From a virus, in the IMG/VR virus record IMGVR_UViG_3300037882_000936, positions 1 to 36,646 of that record: 36,646 bases of DNA. One strand, 5' to 3'. Each line of letters begins with the position of its first letter. The stretch's first letter is position 1. Position numbers and translations under genes: made by a program. Positions 25,376-31,811 of this stretch are shown here, one piece after another. Below the pieces are notes generated by a model. That model searched no databases and had not been told where the DNA came from. It saw only the letters and a list, made by a program, of their open reading frames with translations.

Positions 25376-25614
25376 TGGCTCTCTCCTTGCGTTGTGGGGG
25401 CGGCGAGTGCGGATGCTGCTAATATCTCGGCCCGCATTTTCTGTTCATGTAAATCGGCAGCGGATTGAGCCATTCGCAAAAGGCAATCATAAAAATCTTG
25501 CGGTATTTCTACAGCCACCGCTTGTTCAGCCCCCATAGAGAACTTTATATAGACAGATATTTTATTGATGCCTTTGAAGGGGCTGTGAACCCATATTCTA
25601 TCAATGTGTGCCAT
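25372..25614 (-). CDS. Hypothetical protein (80 aa)
   Basis: A β-type N-terminal half (RIWVHSPFKGINKISVYIKF) is followed by a helical C-terminal half (QDFYDCLLRMAQSAADLHEQ). It overlaps the next gene by four bases and directly follows the previous stop codon. No family is recognised. It belongs to the run of small accessory genes downstream of the SPFH gene. Confidence 0.65.
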   Translation of the reverse strand: MAHIDRIWVHSPFKGINKISVYIKFSMGAEQAVAVEIPQDFYDCLLRMAQSAADLHEQKMRAEILAASALAAPTTQGESQ

Positions 25615-25998
25615 CTACCCCTCCTTGTGTGGCTGTAGGGCTGATCTGACAGCGACAAGCATTGTCATTTCAGGGTTTCCGACATACGGACAGAGTTGAT
25701 CGTCCTGATAATCAGCATCGGCGCGCTGATCGAAATATTCCTCGCACTCTTCCAAAGCCCCCCTCAATCGCTCATTCTCTGCCAGCATGGCTTCTATAGC
25801 GGGGGCGATCTGGCTTTCGATATACACAATCTCTTTGTTGTGAGCGCTGACAATTCTTTCGCATGAGCCGTATGAAGTCAGAACAGACAGGCGGTTTTTG
25901 CGTCCATCACGAACCCATGCCTTGCGCGGATTGTGGCACATTTCGACAACCCATCTGGCTTGCTGTACTTTCTCAATCAGGGTGCGGAGGGTGTTCAT
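25615..25998 (-). CDS. Hypothetical helical protein (127 aa)
   Basis: The start overlaps the SPFH lipoprotein stop by four bases (ATGA). A basic N-terminal portion (RKAWVRDGRKNRLSVLTSYG) precedes a helical middle (IAPAIEAMLAENERLRGALE) and an acidic stretch with EECEEYFDQRADADYQDDQL. The coil-like middle recurs in many small phage accessory proteins. No motif with a clear function is visible. Confidence 0.65.
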   Translation of the reverse strand: MNTLRTLIEKVQQARWVVEMCHNPRKAWVRDGRKNRLSVLTSYGSCERIVSAHNKEIVYIESQIAPAIEAMLAENERLRGALEECEEYFDQRADADYQDDQLCPYVGNPEMTMLVAVRSALQPHKEG

Positions 25999-26789
25999 GG
26001 TGATACCTTCAAAGCACCTTCAGGAATATTCAGCAACGTGCCGCCTTCGCCTGTGATGATTTGTGGAAGAATACCGTTCCACTTTTGCACAGCTTCATAT
26101 AAGACAAGAGACTGGCTTTCCTTCAAGGCCGCTGTTTTGATTTGCATGGCCTTCGCATCTGCCTCGGCAGCAATAATACGCTGGTTCGCCTCTTCTTGAA
26201 CGCGGACGGTTGTATTTTTAGCTTCCTCAGCCCTCTGGACAGCGACAACCTTGGCCTCTACAGCATGTTCAAACTCATCAGCAAAATCCATATTTGTAAG
26301 CTCAAGCTTGGAAACGGTAATCCCCCTATCAGCAAGAGCCTCGCGGATTGATTGTTCAATATCCATACTAGCCTTGTCGCGGTTTGCCACAATCTCAATA
26401 GCATTCCATTTGCCTATTACGTTCTTGATGCTTGCGTTAATGACTTGCGGAATAAGCTTTTGTTCCCAATCCCAACCGACCTGAACATAGATTTTTGCGC
26501 TGGCGGCAGACTGTAGGTTGTAATTCAATACCCATGTAACGCCCGCTTGTTGGACATCTTTAGTATAAACTGGCGTGGTGTCTTCTAGTCTCTGAACCTG
26601 ATTGTTCATCATTATGATGTTTGTAGTCAGCGGGTTTACAATGTAAAAACCGGGCGGGTATGTGTTATCAATATCTACCTTGCCCAGCGTCTTTTTAACC
26701 CCCGTTTCGCCTGCGTCTACAATTTCAATGCCGCAAGCCGAAGTGGCCAGCATGGGGATTACAAGAAATAAAGTGAGAAGTTTTTTCAT
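25995..26789 (-). CDS. SPFH/Band-7 (prohibitin-like) lipoprotein
   Basis: A 264-residue protein with an N-terminal lipoprotein signal (MKKLLTLFLVIPMLATSAC, C19 as the lipidation site). An SPFH/prohibitin-type domain covers about 20-190: IVDAGETGVKKTLGKVD, TYPPGFYIVNPLT, EIVANRDKASMDIEQSIREA and RGITVSKLELTNMDFADEFE. A coiled coil lies near 185-240, with EAKVVAVQRAEEAKNTTVRV. Bacterial members form ring or scaffold assemblies on membranes and bind proteases such as FtsH. A phage copy with a lipobox would sit on the periplasmic face or outer membrane. AAGGA lies about 7 bases before the start. Its purpose is unknown; membrane protection or protease control are guesses. Confidence 0.85.
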   Translation of the reverse strand: MKKLLTLFLVIPMLATSACGIEIVDAGETGVKKTLGKVDIDNTYPPGFYIVNPLTTNIIMMNNQVQRLEDTTPVYTKDVQQAGVTWVLNYNLQSAASAKIYVQVGWDWEQKLIPQVINASIKNVIGKWNAIEIVANRDKASMDIEQSIREALADRGITVSKLELTNMDFADEFEHAVEAKVVAVQRAEEAKNTTVRVQEEANQRIIAAEADAKAMQIKTAALKESQSLVLYEAVQKWNGILPQIITGEGGTLLNIPEGALKVSP

Positions 26790-26801
26790 TGTGTTTTTCC
26801 T

Positions 26802-27014
26802 TTAGAGTTGTTGAAAACGTTTAAAAAGAACGGCGCGGCCAGCGGGCGCAAAAACTGCCAATGGCCAGATCAATATGAACGGCAGAGACTTAAGCAGATT
26901 GCAAAAGCTTGTCTTGCTAGGTCCGAATGCAAAAGAGGCCAGTGGGTTTAGGAACAATACGGCGGCCACAACAATCCATATTCTCCATGCCATGACGATA
27001 TAAAATAAGCTCAT
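26802..27014 (-). CDS. Small membrane protein (70 aa)
   Basis: Two hydrophobic segments at about 3-29 (LFYIVMAWRIWIVVAAVLFL and following) and 42-60 (LPFILIWPLAVFAPAG) predict a two-span membrane protein. The start overlaps the previous stop as ATGA. It lies directly upstream of the SPFH lipoprotein gene, so the two may act at the same membrane. Unrecognised. Confidence 0.65.
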   Translation of the reverse strand: MSLFYIVMAWRIWIVVAAVLFLNPLASFAFGPSKTSFCNLLKSLPFILIWPLAVFAPAGRAVLFKRFQQL

Positions 27015-27187
27015 TCCCGCACTCCTGTTGTCTTTACTGGTTCAAATATCTCTTCTTTCAAGGTGCAATCCGCCACATCATGTTCATACTGGCAGGCACC
27101 TTCTCCGCCGTGGTAAAGAATAAACATAATAAGAAGCGCCAACATCAAGCCCACCCCAATTCCTGCATTGCAATCGTCACTGCTCAT
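27011..27187 (-). CDS. Small membrane protein (58 aa)
   Basis: One transmembrane segment at about 9-26 (GIGVGLMLALLIMFILYHGG) is followed by a Cys-containing tail (ACQYEHDVADCTLKEEIFEP). ATGA overlaps on both sides tie it to its neighbours. Three successive small membrane proteins (27306 to 26802) precede the SPFH gene. Unrecognised. Confidence 0.6.
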   Translation of the reverse strand: MSSDDCNAGIGVGLMLALLIMFILYHGGEGACQYEHDVADCTLKEEIFEPVKTTGVRE

Positions 27188-27306
27188 TCCTCAATCCTCA
27201 TCGCCAGATGATTAACCGTGCCATAGTTCGCATAAACATAACCGCTGAGAAACATAGCTAAGGCCATAAATAGCATAAGCATGTAGTCTTTCATTGTGTA
27301 TTTCAT
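27184..27306 (-). CDS. Small membrane protein (40 aa)
   Basis: Residues 8-27 (YMLMLFMALAMFLSGYVYAN) form one hydrophobic span. The ribosome site AGGGG lies 7 bases before the chosen ATG at 27306; an in-frame ATG at 27312 directly abuts it. The 15-base leader AGGGGAATGACAATG is identical to that before the small membrane gene at 28950. Confidence 0.6.
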   Translation of the reverse strand: MKYTMKDYMLMLFMALAMFLSGYVYANYGTVNHLAMRIEE

Positions 27307-27372
27307 TGTCATTCCCCTAATCTTTATAAAAATCATTTTACCCAGATGCTTGCAAGAAAATCAGCGCGGCGG

Positions 27373-27555
27373 TCATAATACTTTCTCCAATGTATCAATC
27401 AAGAATGATGCAGTCTTTAATTCACCGCCGTCAAACCATCTGCACGGCACAAGCTTTTCGTATGTATAGCAACAAACTGTCATATCAGGAGACCCGCTTT
27501 TTAATTTTACTATGTCTCCGATTTTCATACTGCATTCTATGTTTTCGCTGCTCAT
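27373..27555 (-). CDS. DUF2158 (YodC-like) small protein
   Basis: A 60-residue protein. The core at about 11-57 (IGDIVKLKSGSPDMTVCCYT, then CRWFDGGELKTASFLIDTLE) follows the DUF2158 pattern: GD-V-LKSG-P-MTV, a central CxWF and a closing F...L. Function of this SH3-like small domain is unknown. It is the first gene after the minus-strand promoter at 27580-27607 and has GTGGAA upstream. A start at 27528 (MKIGDIV) is possible. Confidence 0.8.
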   Translation of the reverse strand: MSSENIECSMKIGDIVKLKSGSPDMTVCCYTYEKLVPCRWFDGGELKTASFLIDTLEKVL

Positions 27556-27579
27556 TGCGATTCCACTTTTGTTAAACTG

Positions 27580-27607
27580 AATATACTATGTTAAAAAAAA
27601 TAAACAA
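27580..27607 (-). promoter_or_regulatory. σ70-like promoter for the DUF2158-SPFH operon
   Basis: Read on the minus strand: TTGTTT at 27607-27602, a 16-base spacer, TATATT at 27585-27580. The 29-base stretch starting one base before the -35 box matches the promoter at 28982-29009 at 24 of 29 positions. The first gene starts 25 bases downstream of the -10 box. Confidence 0.7.
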
Positions 27608-27609
27608 GC

Positions 27610-27849
27610 CTAATCTTTGTAAATATCCTCAAGCATATTTGCCAGCGCGTCTTTTCGTGCGCCGTAATACCTTGCAAGCCTTATAAGCTCCGGCACAATG
27701 CGCTCAGCCGGGATGGTTTTAGTTTCCCCTGTCGCCCAGCGGCTAACTGTCACATTGCTATAACCAATATCCTTTGCAAAAGGTGTCTGCCATTGCGCCC
27801 CATAAATCGTCGTGCAGTATTTAACCAGCTTTTCTTTTGTCAGTTTCAT
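27610..27849 (-). CDS. Helix-turn-helix DNA-binding protein (79 aa)
   Basis: Residues 21-42 (QTPFAKDIGYSNVTVSRWAT) form a helix-turn-helix of the type in phage repressors and Cro-like proteins, followed by ETKTIPAERI and a helical end. It is a candidate regulator of the twin promoters on either side (27580 and 28982); the second contains a palindrome overlapping the -10 box. It overlaps the upstream gene by four bases. Which genes it controls cannot be read from the sequence. Confidence 0.75.
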   Translation of the reverse strand: MKLTKEKLVKYCTTIYGAQWQTPFAKDIGYSNVTVSRWATGETKTIPAERIVPELIRLARYYGARKDALANMLEDIYKD

Positions 27850-28118
27850 ATATTTCCCTTGTGTATTCCGATACGTGATATTTTGTGAACTTCAGCCTCT
27901 TCTATGCCCATATCCCTTAGCAATAGCACCTCATAGTAAAATGCGGTCTTGTCAAAGCCCATTGCGTACAGGAGTTCTATTTGTTCGGCGCGGGCGTGTG
28001 GGGTCATTCCTCTATCTCCTTTAATCTGGTGGAACGACCCAAGGCGTTTATCCCGTTCTGTCAGTGCCGATTTAACGGTCACAACAATACTAGCCTTACA
28101 CGCCAAGAGCCGTTCCAT
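27846..28118 (-). CDS. Hypothetical protein (90 aa, or 53 aa from internal start)
   Basis: Unrecognised. The ATG at 28118 has GAGGA seven bases upstream. A second in-frame ATG at 28007 also has a strong AGGAG, giving a 53-residue form that begins MTPHARAEQIELLYAMGFDK. The C-terminal half is helical (FYYEVLLLRDMGIEEAEVHK) and is the part most likely conserved. Both forms may be made. It overlaps the HTH gene by four bases. Confidence 0.6.
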   Translation of the reverse strand: MERLLACKASIVVTVKSALTERDKRLGSFHQIKGDRGMTPHARAEQIELLYAMGFDKTAFYYEVLLLRDMGIEEAEVHKISRIGIHKGNI

Positions 28119-28121
28119 AGG

Positions 28122-28238
28122 TTATTCCTCGTAATATCTCCGCCAATACGAATCCTCAGTTTCATAAAACAACGGAACCGGGCTTATAATCGTACACGTC
28201 ACAGGCTGGTAGCCGTTAATGGTGTAAGCAAATTTCAT
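28122..28238 (-). CDS. Hypothetical small protein (38 aa)
   Basis: AGGAG lies 6 bases before the second of two tandem ATGs; that ATG is chosen. The product (MKFAYTINGYQPVTCTIISP, then PLFYETEDSYWRRYYEE) has a β-type start and an aromatic, acidic end. The next gene starts four bases after its stop. Unrecognised. Confidence 0.55.
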   Translation of the reverse strand: MKFAYTINGYQPVTCTIISPVPLFYETEDSYWRRYYEE

Positions 28239-28519
28239 CATAGGCTCCTGTAGCTGTTTTGCTGTTGATACGATCCGTACTTTGCAATCTCAGCTTCCTC
28301 TTGTTCGAGAGTGTCAACAAAGCTCGCGGCCTCGCCTGACATCTTGTTTGCGTAATCTTCCCAGTACAGTAAATGGTCGTGCAGTTCTGCATACGGGCAT
28401 TCAAGCCGCAGCTTGCGGATTTCCTGAGCGGCTTTGTCAAGAGCGTTGCTGATATCCGCTGATTCCTGCGGTGTTTCCGCGCTGTAAATTCTTGCAACTA
28501 ATGTTTCAATGTGGTCCAT
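28238..28519 (-). CDS. Hypothetical helical protein (93 aa)
   Basis: A charged helical protein with MDHIETLVARIYSAETPQES, DKAAQEIRKLRLECPYAELH and an acidic coil-like part (FVDTLEQEEAEIAKYG). It ends within the tandem start codons of the next gene. No family recognised; it belongs to the accessory operon behind the promoter at 28982. Confidence 0.65.
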   Translation of the reverse strand: MDHIETLVARIYSAETPQESADISNALDKAAQEIRKLRLECPYAELHDHLLYWEDYANKMSGEAASFVDTLEQEEAEIAKYGSYQQQNSYRSL

Positions 28520-28520
28520 G

Positions 28521-28817
28521 TTATTTTCCTTCTGCTTTGGCTATGGCTGCGCGGGCATGGGAAAGTTCGGTTGATATTTCGCCTTCATCCTCTTCGCGCA
28601 TTGCCATGTCAGAGTTGACAATCAATTCGAGGGCGCGAAGTAATTCCGGCGCGGCGGCTATAAGATGGGCATTTGCTTCCATTTCTGAGGCTCCTGTGTG
28701 GTGGCTGTGTATCGTTGCTATGCAATGAGTGCTCAGCCTTCCCGGGCGCACTCCGTAAATGGTTGCGTCTTCTACTGAAGGGAAGTCACAGGCCCAAGGC
28801 CCCGGAGAATGTGTCAT
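28521..28817 (-). CDS. Phage accessory protein of the 'PGPW...ANAHLIAAAPELL' family
   Basis: A 98-residue protein with the pattern shared by many phage and prophage proteins: HSPGPWACDF at the start, ANAHLIAAAPELLRALE at about 50-65, and a helical end with HARAAIAKAEGK. The family is common in accessory regions of phages of Proteobacteria; its function is unknown. It lies between a small membrane gene and the 93-residue gene, two bases from the next gene. Confidence 0.8.
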   Translation of the reverse strand: MTHSPGPWACDFPSVEDATIYGVRPGRLSTHCIATIHSHHTGASEMEANAHLIAAAPELLRALELIVNSDMAMREEDEGEISTELSHARAAIAKAEGK

Positions 28818-28818
28818 C

Positions 28819-28950
28819 CTAACCTCTCAACACAAATTCAAGCGCAGCCGCCGCCCAGAAAAAGGCGATAAAGCAGGCAAGAGTTAACGCAACAGAAACC
28901 GCAGTCAGTAGCAATTCATACGCGGTCATTTGTTTGATATGTTTAAGCAT
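28819..28950 (-). CDS. Small membrane protein (43 aa)
   Basis: One transmembrane segment at about 13-37 (LLLTAVSVALTLACFIAFFW) with a basic N terminus (MLKHIKQ). I choose 28950, with AGGGG 7 bases upstream; an ATG at 28956 is in frame. It is the first gene behind the promoter at 28982-29009. Its leader is identical over 15 bases to that of the small membrane gene at 27306. Confidence 0.65.
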   Translation of the reverse strand: MLKHIKQMTAYELLLTAVSVALTLACFIAFFWAAAALEFVLRG

Positions 28951-28974
28951 TGTCATTCCCCTTTTGTTTAAAAC

Positions 28975-28987
28975 TATAGTCACTATA
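28975..28987. promoter_or_regulatory. Palindromic operator candidate over -10 box
   Basis: TATAGT-C-ACTATA is a perfect 13-base palindrome with one central base. It contains the whole -10 box of the minus-strand promoter. A dimeric repressor bound here would block that promoter. The HTH protein encoded at 27610-27849 in the same operon is the nearest candidate. Confidence 0.55.
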
Positions 28988-29009
28988 CCATGATAAAAGA
29001 AATTAACAA
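28982..29009 (-). promoter_or_regulatory. σ70-like promoter for the 28950-27610 operon
   Basis: On the minus strand: TTGTTA at 29009-29004, a 16-base spacer and TATAGT at 28987-28982. It is a near copy of the promoter at 27580-27607 (24 of 29 positions). The first gene starts about 32 bases downstream of the -10 box. Confidence 0.72.
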
Positions 29010-29040
29010 GAGATATTTTCAATTATTTTTTTAATGAATA

Positions 29041-29137
29041 TTTAACTAATATATGGCACAATAAAGATGTTCGGCTTCTTGAGGGAGCTTGTTCACAAAC
29101 TAGGCCCGGGGGCTAAAAATCCCGGGTTCTTTTTTAT
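29041..29137 (+). ncRNA. Candidate small RNA opposite the minus-strand operons
   Basis: The 180-base gap between two minus-strand genes holds an AT-rich start (TTTAACTAATATATGG, then CACAAT), about 60 bases without a convincing ORF, and a plus-strand terminator at 29105-29137. A terminator pointing against the surrounding genes implies a plus-strand transcript, perhaps a small or antisense RNA. The promoter is weak by eye, so the 5' end is uncertain. Confidence 0.4.
29105..29137 (+). terminator. Rho-independent terminator, plus strand
   Basis: CCCGGG at 29105-29110 pairs with CCCGGG at 29121-29126 around the loop GGCTAAAAAT, followed by TTCTTTTTTAT. On the minus strand no T-run follows the stem. 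Neighbouring genes on both sides are on the minus strand, so it does not end a known gene. Confidence 0.75.
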
Positions 29138-29481
29138 CAGAATTCCTCTATTGCCCAACCGCCGCCGCGCTTCTTGGCTTCTGCCCTAATAGCTATAAAT
29201 CTAAACGGGTACATATCGGCCGCAATCTTGATCTTTGCCCGTGCGTCATCTTGCCAGAAGCCCTTAACTTCGTGGGCCTCCATCTCCCCGTTTGCCAGCA
29301 TGACGATAAAATCAGGCGTATAAAAAGTGTTGTCGGCAAGGCGGAATTTTATACCCTCGAACTTGTACCAGAGAATTTCCCCCGCGATCTGACGGCTTCT
29401 GAGGCTGCAATCATATAACCCTTCCGTCTTGTTCATCTGGCCTGTCTTAAGACGACCGAGTGCGTGGAATTTCTTGGTCAT
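29137..29481 (-). CDS. DUF1064-like PD-(D/E)XK nuclease
   Basis: A 114-residue restriction-fold nuclease. E35 lies in the early helix (GEILWYKFEGI), D57 in YTPDFIV, and E71/K73 in HEVKGFW, in the order expected for the D...ExK active site. An additional KIKIAADMYPFRFI follows, as in DUF1064 proteins, which are often placed with phage recombination genes as Holliday-junction or flap nucleases. The neighbours (ERF, SSB-like, HNH) support a recombination role. Substrate is inferred only. Confidence 0.8.
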   Translation of the reverse strand: MTKKFHALGRLKTGQMNKTEGLYDCSLRSRQIAGEILWYKFEGIKFRLADNTFYTPDFIVMLANGEMEAHEVKGFWQDDARAKIKIAADMYPFRFIAIRAEAKKRGGGWAIEEF

Positions 29482-29547
29482 TTTCCATCCTTAAAAGATT
29501 GGGGACCGCGCAACCCTTGGGAGGTAAACGCGATCCCCGCCCCGCCA

Positions 29548-29949
29548 TTACTTGTGGGGAACGACAGCGGGGGTATTGGTTAACCATTGGTAAATTAGTT
29601 CAATGGCGTATTTAGTGTTTCCTGTGTTAATCCATAAATCCAATGCGGCCTGCTTTGCATCGTCTATCAAGTCACCCCAGAATTTAGGCTCCCCAATGGA
29701 ATGCTGATAATGATGATGCGCGTAACACATCGGCACTTGTTCTATGGGCTTTGTCCCCATTGCATTATGACCTTTTCTTATATGGCATGACTGAATCTCT
29801 GCGCTGCATTTGATGTTGTGCATTCCCTTTGCCATACATAATCCTAAACTGATTAACCATTCCGCGTGTTGCCTTAGCTCTGCTTTCGTGGGCTTTGGTT
29901 TCTTCAGGTTCAAATTCTGCCCCGCAGGTTTGCAGACTGCGAGCGCCAT
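29548..29949 (-). CDS. HNH-type recombination nuclease, DUF968-like
   Basis: A 133-residue protein with Cys and His residues arranged as in DUF968/NinG-like phage HNH proteins: C48, C55-H56 (SCHIRKGHNAM), C75 and a His cluster (MCYAHHHYQHSIGEPKFW, residues 74-91). These act on recombination intermediates or are structure-specific nucleases. The gene overlaps the upstream one by 40 bases. GAGG lies only one base before the start codon. It is in the same operon as the DUF1064-like nuclease. Confidence 0.7.
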   Translation of the reverse strand: MALAVCKPAGQNLNLKKPKPTKAELRQHAEWLISLGLCMAKGMHNIKCSAEIQSCHIRKGHNAMGTKPIEQVPMCYAHHHYQHSIGEPKFWGDLIDDAKQAALDLWINTGNTKYAIELIYQWLTNTPAVVPHK

Positions 29950-30227
29950 ACCTCGATTTTTTGCTCAGCAGCCTTGATTAGGCCGCGTATGGTTTCCTCT
30001 TCCAGAACAGCTTGACGGATTTCTTCCAAGTGGGCTGTGTATCTATCATCTGCGTAAGCCAACTGCTCTCTGACAGCCGCCGCGCCTTCGTAGTTGTTGA
30101 ACAGAATGGCCTTCAGTGACTTGCGGTATTCTTCACAGTAAACACGGTGAGCTTTTGCCGTAGCGAATGCCTTTGCATTGTCTCTTATGTAATCCGCCGC
30201 CCGTTCTGCTTGTTCGTCGTTTACCAT
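29910..30227 (-). CDS. Phage recombination-region protein (105 aa, function unknown)
   Basis: An all-helical protein. The stretch DNAKAFATAKAHRVYCEEYR, then KSLKAILFN, has the AKAxRVYxEExRKSLKAI pattern of a small family common in phages next to annealing proteins. The rest is a charged helix (QAVLEEETIRGLIKAAEQKI). No catalytic motif is visible. The stop overlaps the DUF968-like gene; the start follows the HNH gene's stop with no gap. It may be a partner of ERF or the nucleases. Confidence 0.7.
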   Translation of the reverse strand: MVNDEQAERAADYIRDNAKAFATAKAHRVYCEEYRKSLKAILFNNYEGAAAVREQLAYADDRYTAHLEEIRQAVLEEETIRGLIKAAEQKIEVWRSQSANLRGRI

Positions 30228-30716
30228 TTACTGCCCAGCCTTTCGGCGCTCCTCGTTAATTTCTCTGTGCCTTAACCCATGACATTTAACGCAAAGCCAT
30301 AAAACCTCTAGAGGTTTAAAGTAATCTTCATGGTGACCATGCGGCGTACATTGTATTTTGCATCTCTCGCAATTCCCCGGACGGAATATTTTCCCGTCCC
30401 TCAGGGCGTTGGAAAGCATGTTACGTGCAGCCCTTTCCCGCTGTGTCTTTTTCCCGTGCTTTATTTTATAGTCCCATTCTTTTCTGCGGCCTTCTGGGGT
30501 CGATATTTTTAGATGGTATCTTTTTCTGTTGGCTTCTTTGCGGTGTTCAAACTGCCCCCTCAGTCGGTCATAAGCCCTGATTTCTTCTATTTTCTCTTGC
30601 CTTCTCGCCCTTTCTCTTGCCTTCGCACATTCTTTGCATTTGCCAGCCACATAGCCAGCGTGGTTATAAAAATCAGAAACTTCCTTTGCTTGATTGCAAT
30701 TTTTACAAATCTTCAT
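30228..30716 (-). CDS. HNH endonuclease with N-terminal zinc ribbon
   Basis: A 162-residue protein. The N terminus has two CxxC pairs (C4/C7, C27/C30), a likely zinc ribbon. A basic linker follows. The C-terminal HNH-like domain, about 115-150, has CERC (116-119), HGHHEDY (126-132) and LCVKCHGLRH (141-150). Phage HNH genes of this kind are often free-standing homing nucleases. It sits within the recombination operon between the 105-residue protein and the SSB-like gene, and has a more AT-rich, Lys/Arg-rich composition than its neighbours, in keeping with an inserted gene. Confidence 0.82.
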   Translation of the reverse strand: MKICKNCNQAKEVSDFYNHAGYVAGKCKECAKARERARRQEKIEEIRAYDRLRGQFEHRKEANRKRYHLKISTPEGRRKEWDYKIKHGKKTQRERAARNMLSNALRDGKIFRPGNCERCKIQCTPHGHHEDYFKPLEVLWLCVKCHGLRHREINEERRKAGQ

Positions 30717-30752
30717 GGCTTAATATTGAATTAATTAAGAATGGATGTCAAC

Positions 30753-31019
30753 TCAGAATGGTATACTATCATCTGAAAAATCCACTGGGATGTTTGGCGT
30801 TCCTTTTACGGCCTGCCGCGCCTCGTCAAAGTTAGGCTTGAACTTAGGCTTAATCGACCCAGCCAGCATGGTGCCGGATGTTCCTTTAATCCAAAAAGCT
30901 ACGTCCTTTTCTTCGCCGTTAATCAGGGCTTTTCCTGTCCAGTCAGGCCCTTTTTCTGTGCGCTTTTCCTTAACCTTATAGACGACGATATCGCCTTCTT
31001 TTTGCTGGTATCCTGACAT
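30753..31019 (-). CDS. SSB-like protein with acidic tip (DDSIPF)
   Basis: An 88-residue protein with a β-type body (IVVYKVKEKRTEKGPDWTGK, ALINGEEKDVAFWIKGTSGT) somewhat like small DUF736-type domains. Residues 83-88 (DDSIPF) reproduce the acidic C-terminal tip that single-strand DNA-binding proteins use to recruit partners. It directly follows ERF: its ATG shares a base with the ERF stop. A single-strand-binding role is likely, though the body is shorter than a standard SSB OB fold. Confidence 0.7.
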   Translation of the reverse strand: MSGYQQKEGDIVVYKVKEKRTEKGPDWTGKALINGEEKDVAFWIKGTSGTMLAGSIKPKFKPNFDEARQAVKGTPNIPVDFSDDSIPF

Positions 31020-31657
31020 TACATTCTCTCCATTGCTGATCTGTCTAATTCACGGTTGCTTAATTCTGTAGATCGGTTTTCGGTTTGCTGCTGAATCAGA
31101 TCAAGCTCGCCCTGTGTTGCCCCCAATTCCTTAAGCCGTTTCCATTGGTATCTGCCAACCGCCTTAACGCTTTCCGGGTCTTCGGCGTTATTAATAAGTT
31201 CCATGGCGTCTTTCCATTCCTTGTGGATTGCCTTGGTGGATTTATCAATCGGGTTGAAATTGCCCTTGGATGCCTTGTCATGGTCGTTTGTCGCATCTGC
31301 GTCTTTGGTATCGTCAATGCAGAACAGGCCATTCAGCGCATATTTTCGGGCATAGCTGGACGTTGCGCCTGTGATTTGGGCATCATCCGATTTTTTCTTG
31401 TCCAGAGCCTCACGCGCAAAGGCCGAAACCTCAAGCTTGCCCTTGCCGTCTAATAGCGTAGCCGTGGCCTTCACATAGTACCTATCCCCAGTCTGGACTA
31501 TATCATCTGATAGCAATAAGACCACGCCCTCTGGAAGCAAGGGCTTCACAGCTTCAAGAATATCCTCACATGAGCGATATTTGTAGCCGCCAAACTCATT
31601 CATCTGCCCCTTGGGGACGCGAAGTTCACGCTGTATTTTGCTCAATATATTAATCAT
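31019..31657 (-). CDS. erf: ERF-family single-strand annealing protein
   Basis: A 212-residue recombinase of the ERF family. The signature GATSSYARKYALNGLFCIDD is at 97-116, followed by KDAD and an acidic Lys-containing linker. The N-terminal domain (PKGQMNEFGGYKYRSCEDIL, KPLLPEGVVLLLSDD) matches as well. ERF proteins anneal complementary single strands, circularise phage DNA and make concatemers for packaging. It partners with the SSB-like protein and nucleases downstream. No exonuclease of the λ Exo kind is visible. Confidence 0.92.
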   Translation of the reverse strand: MINILSKIQRELRVPKGQMNEFGGYKYRSCEDILEAVKPLLPEGVVLLLSDDIVQTGDRYYVKATATLLDGKGKLEVSAFAREALDKKKSDDAQITGATSSYARKYALNGLFCIDDTKDADATNDHDKASKGNFNPIDKSTKAIHKEWKDAMELINNAEDPESVKAVGRYQWKRLKELGATQGELDLIQQQTENRSTELSNRELDRSAMERM

Positions 31658-31664
31658 TTTCCCC

Positions 31665-31811
31665 TCAATGCGCCGCTAGATGCTGTTCAATCTTAAGAAT
31701 GCCAGTCATTATGTGGCGTCTTGCTGTAAGTGTCCGTTTTGGCGAAACTTCCTGCAAATGCTCGACCGTTTCCATTAAGATGTCTTTGATTAAAAACCAT
31801 TCCTTTTCCAT
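31665..31811 (-). CDS. Hypothetical small protein (48 aa)
   Basis: AGGAG lies 5 bases before the ATG at 31811; the ATG at 31814, just upstream, shares ATGA with the previous stop. The product (MEKEWFLIKDILMETVEHLQ, then TLTARRHIMTGILKIEQHLA) is helical and basic. The next gene starts seven bases after its stop. Unrecognised. Confidence 0.6.
   Translation of the reverse strand: MEKEWFLIKDILMETVEHLQEVSPKRTLTARRHIMTGILKIEQHLAAH

Noticed and set aside
29053-29170. 40-codon plus-strand ORF beginning MFGFLREL across the terminator
   Set aside because: It reads through a good terminator into the antisense of the DUF1064-like gene and ends with a Pro/Arg-rich tail. No ribosome site is visible.
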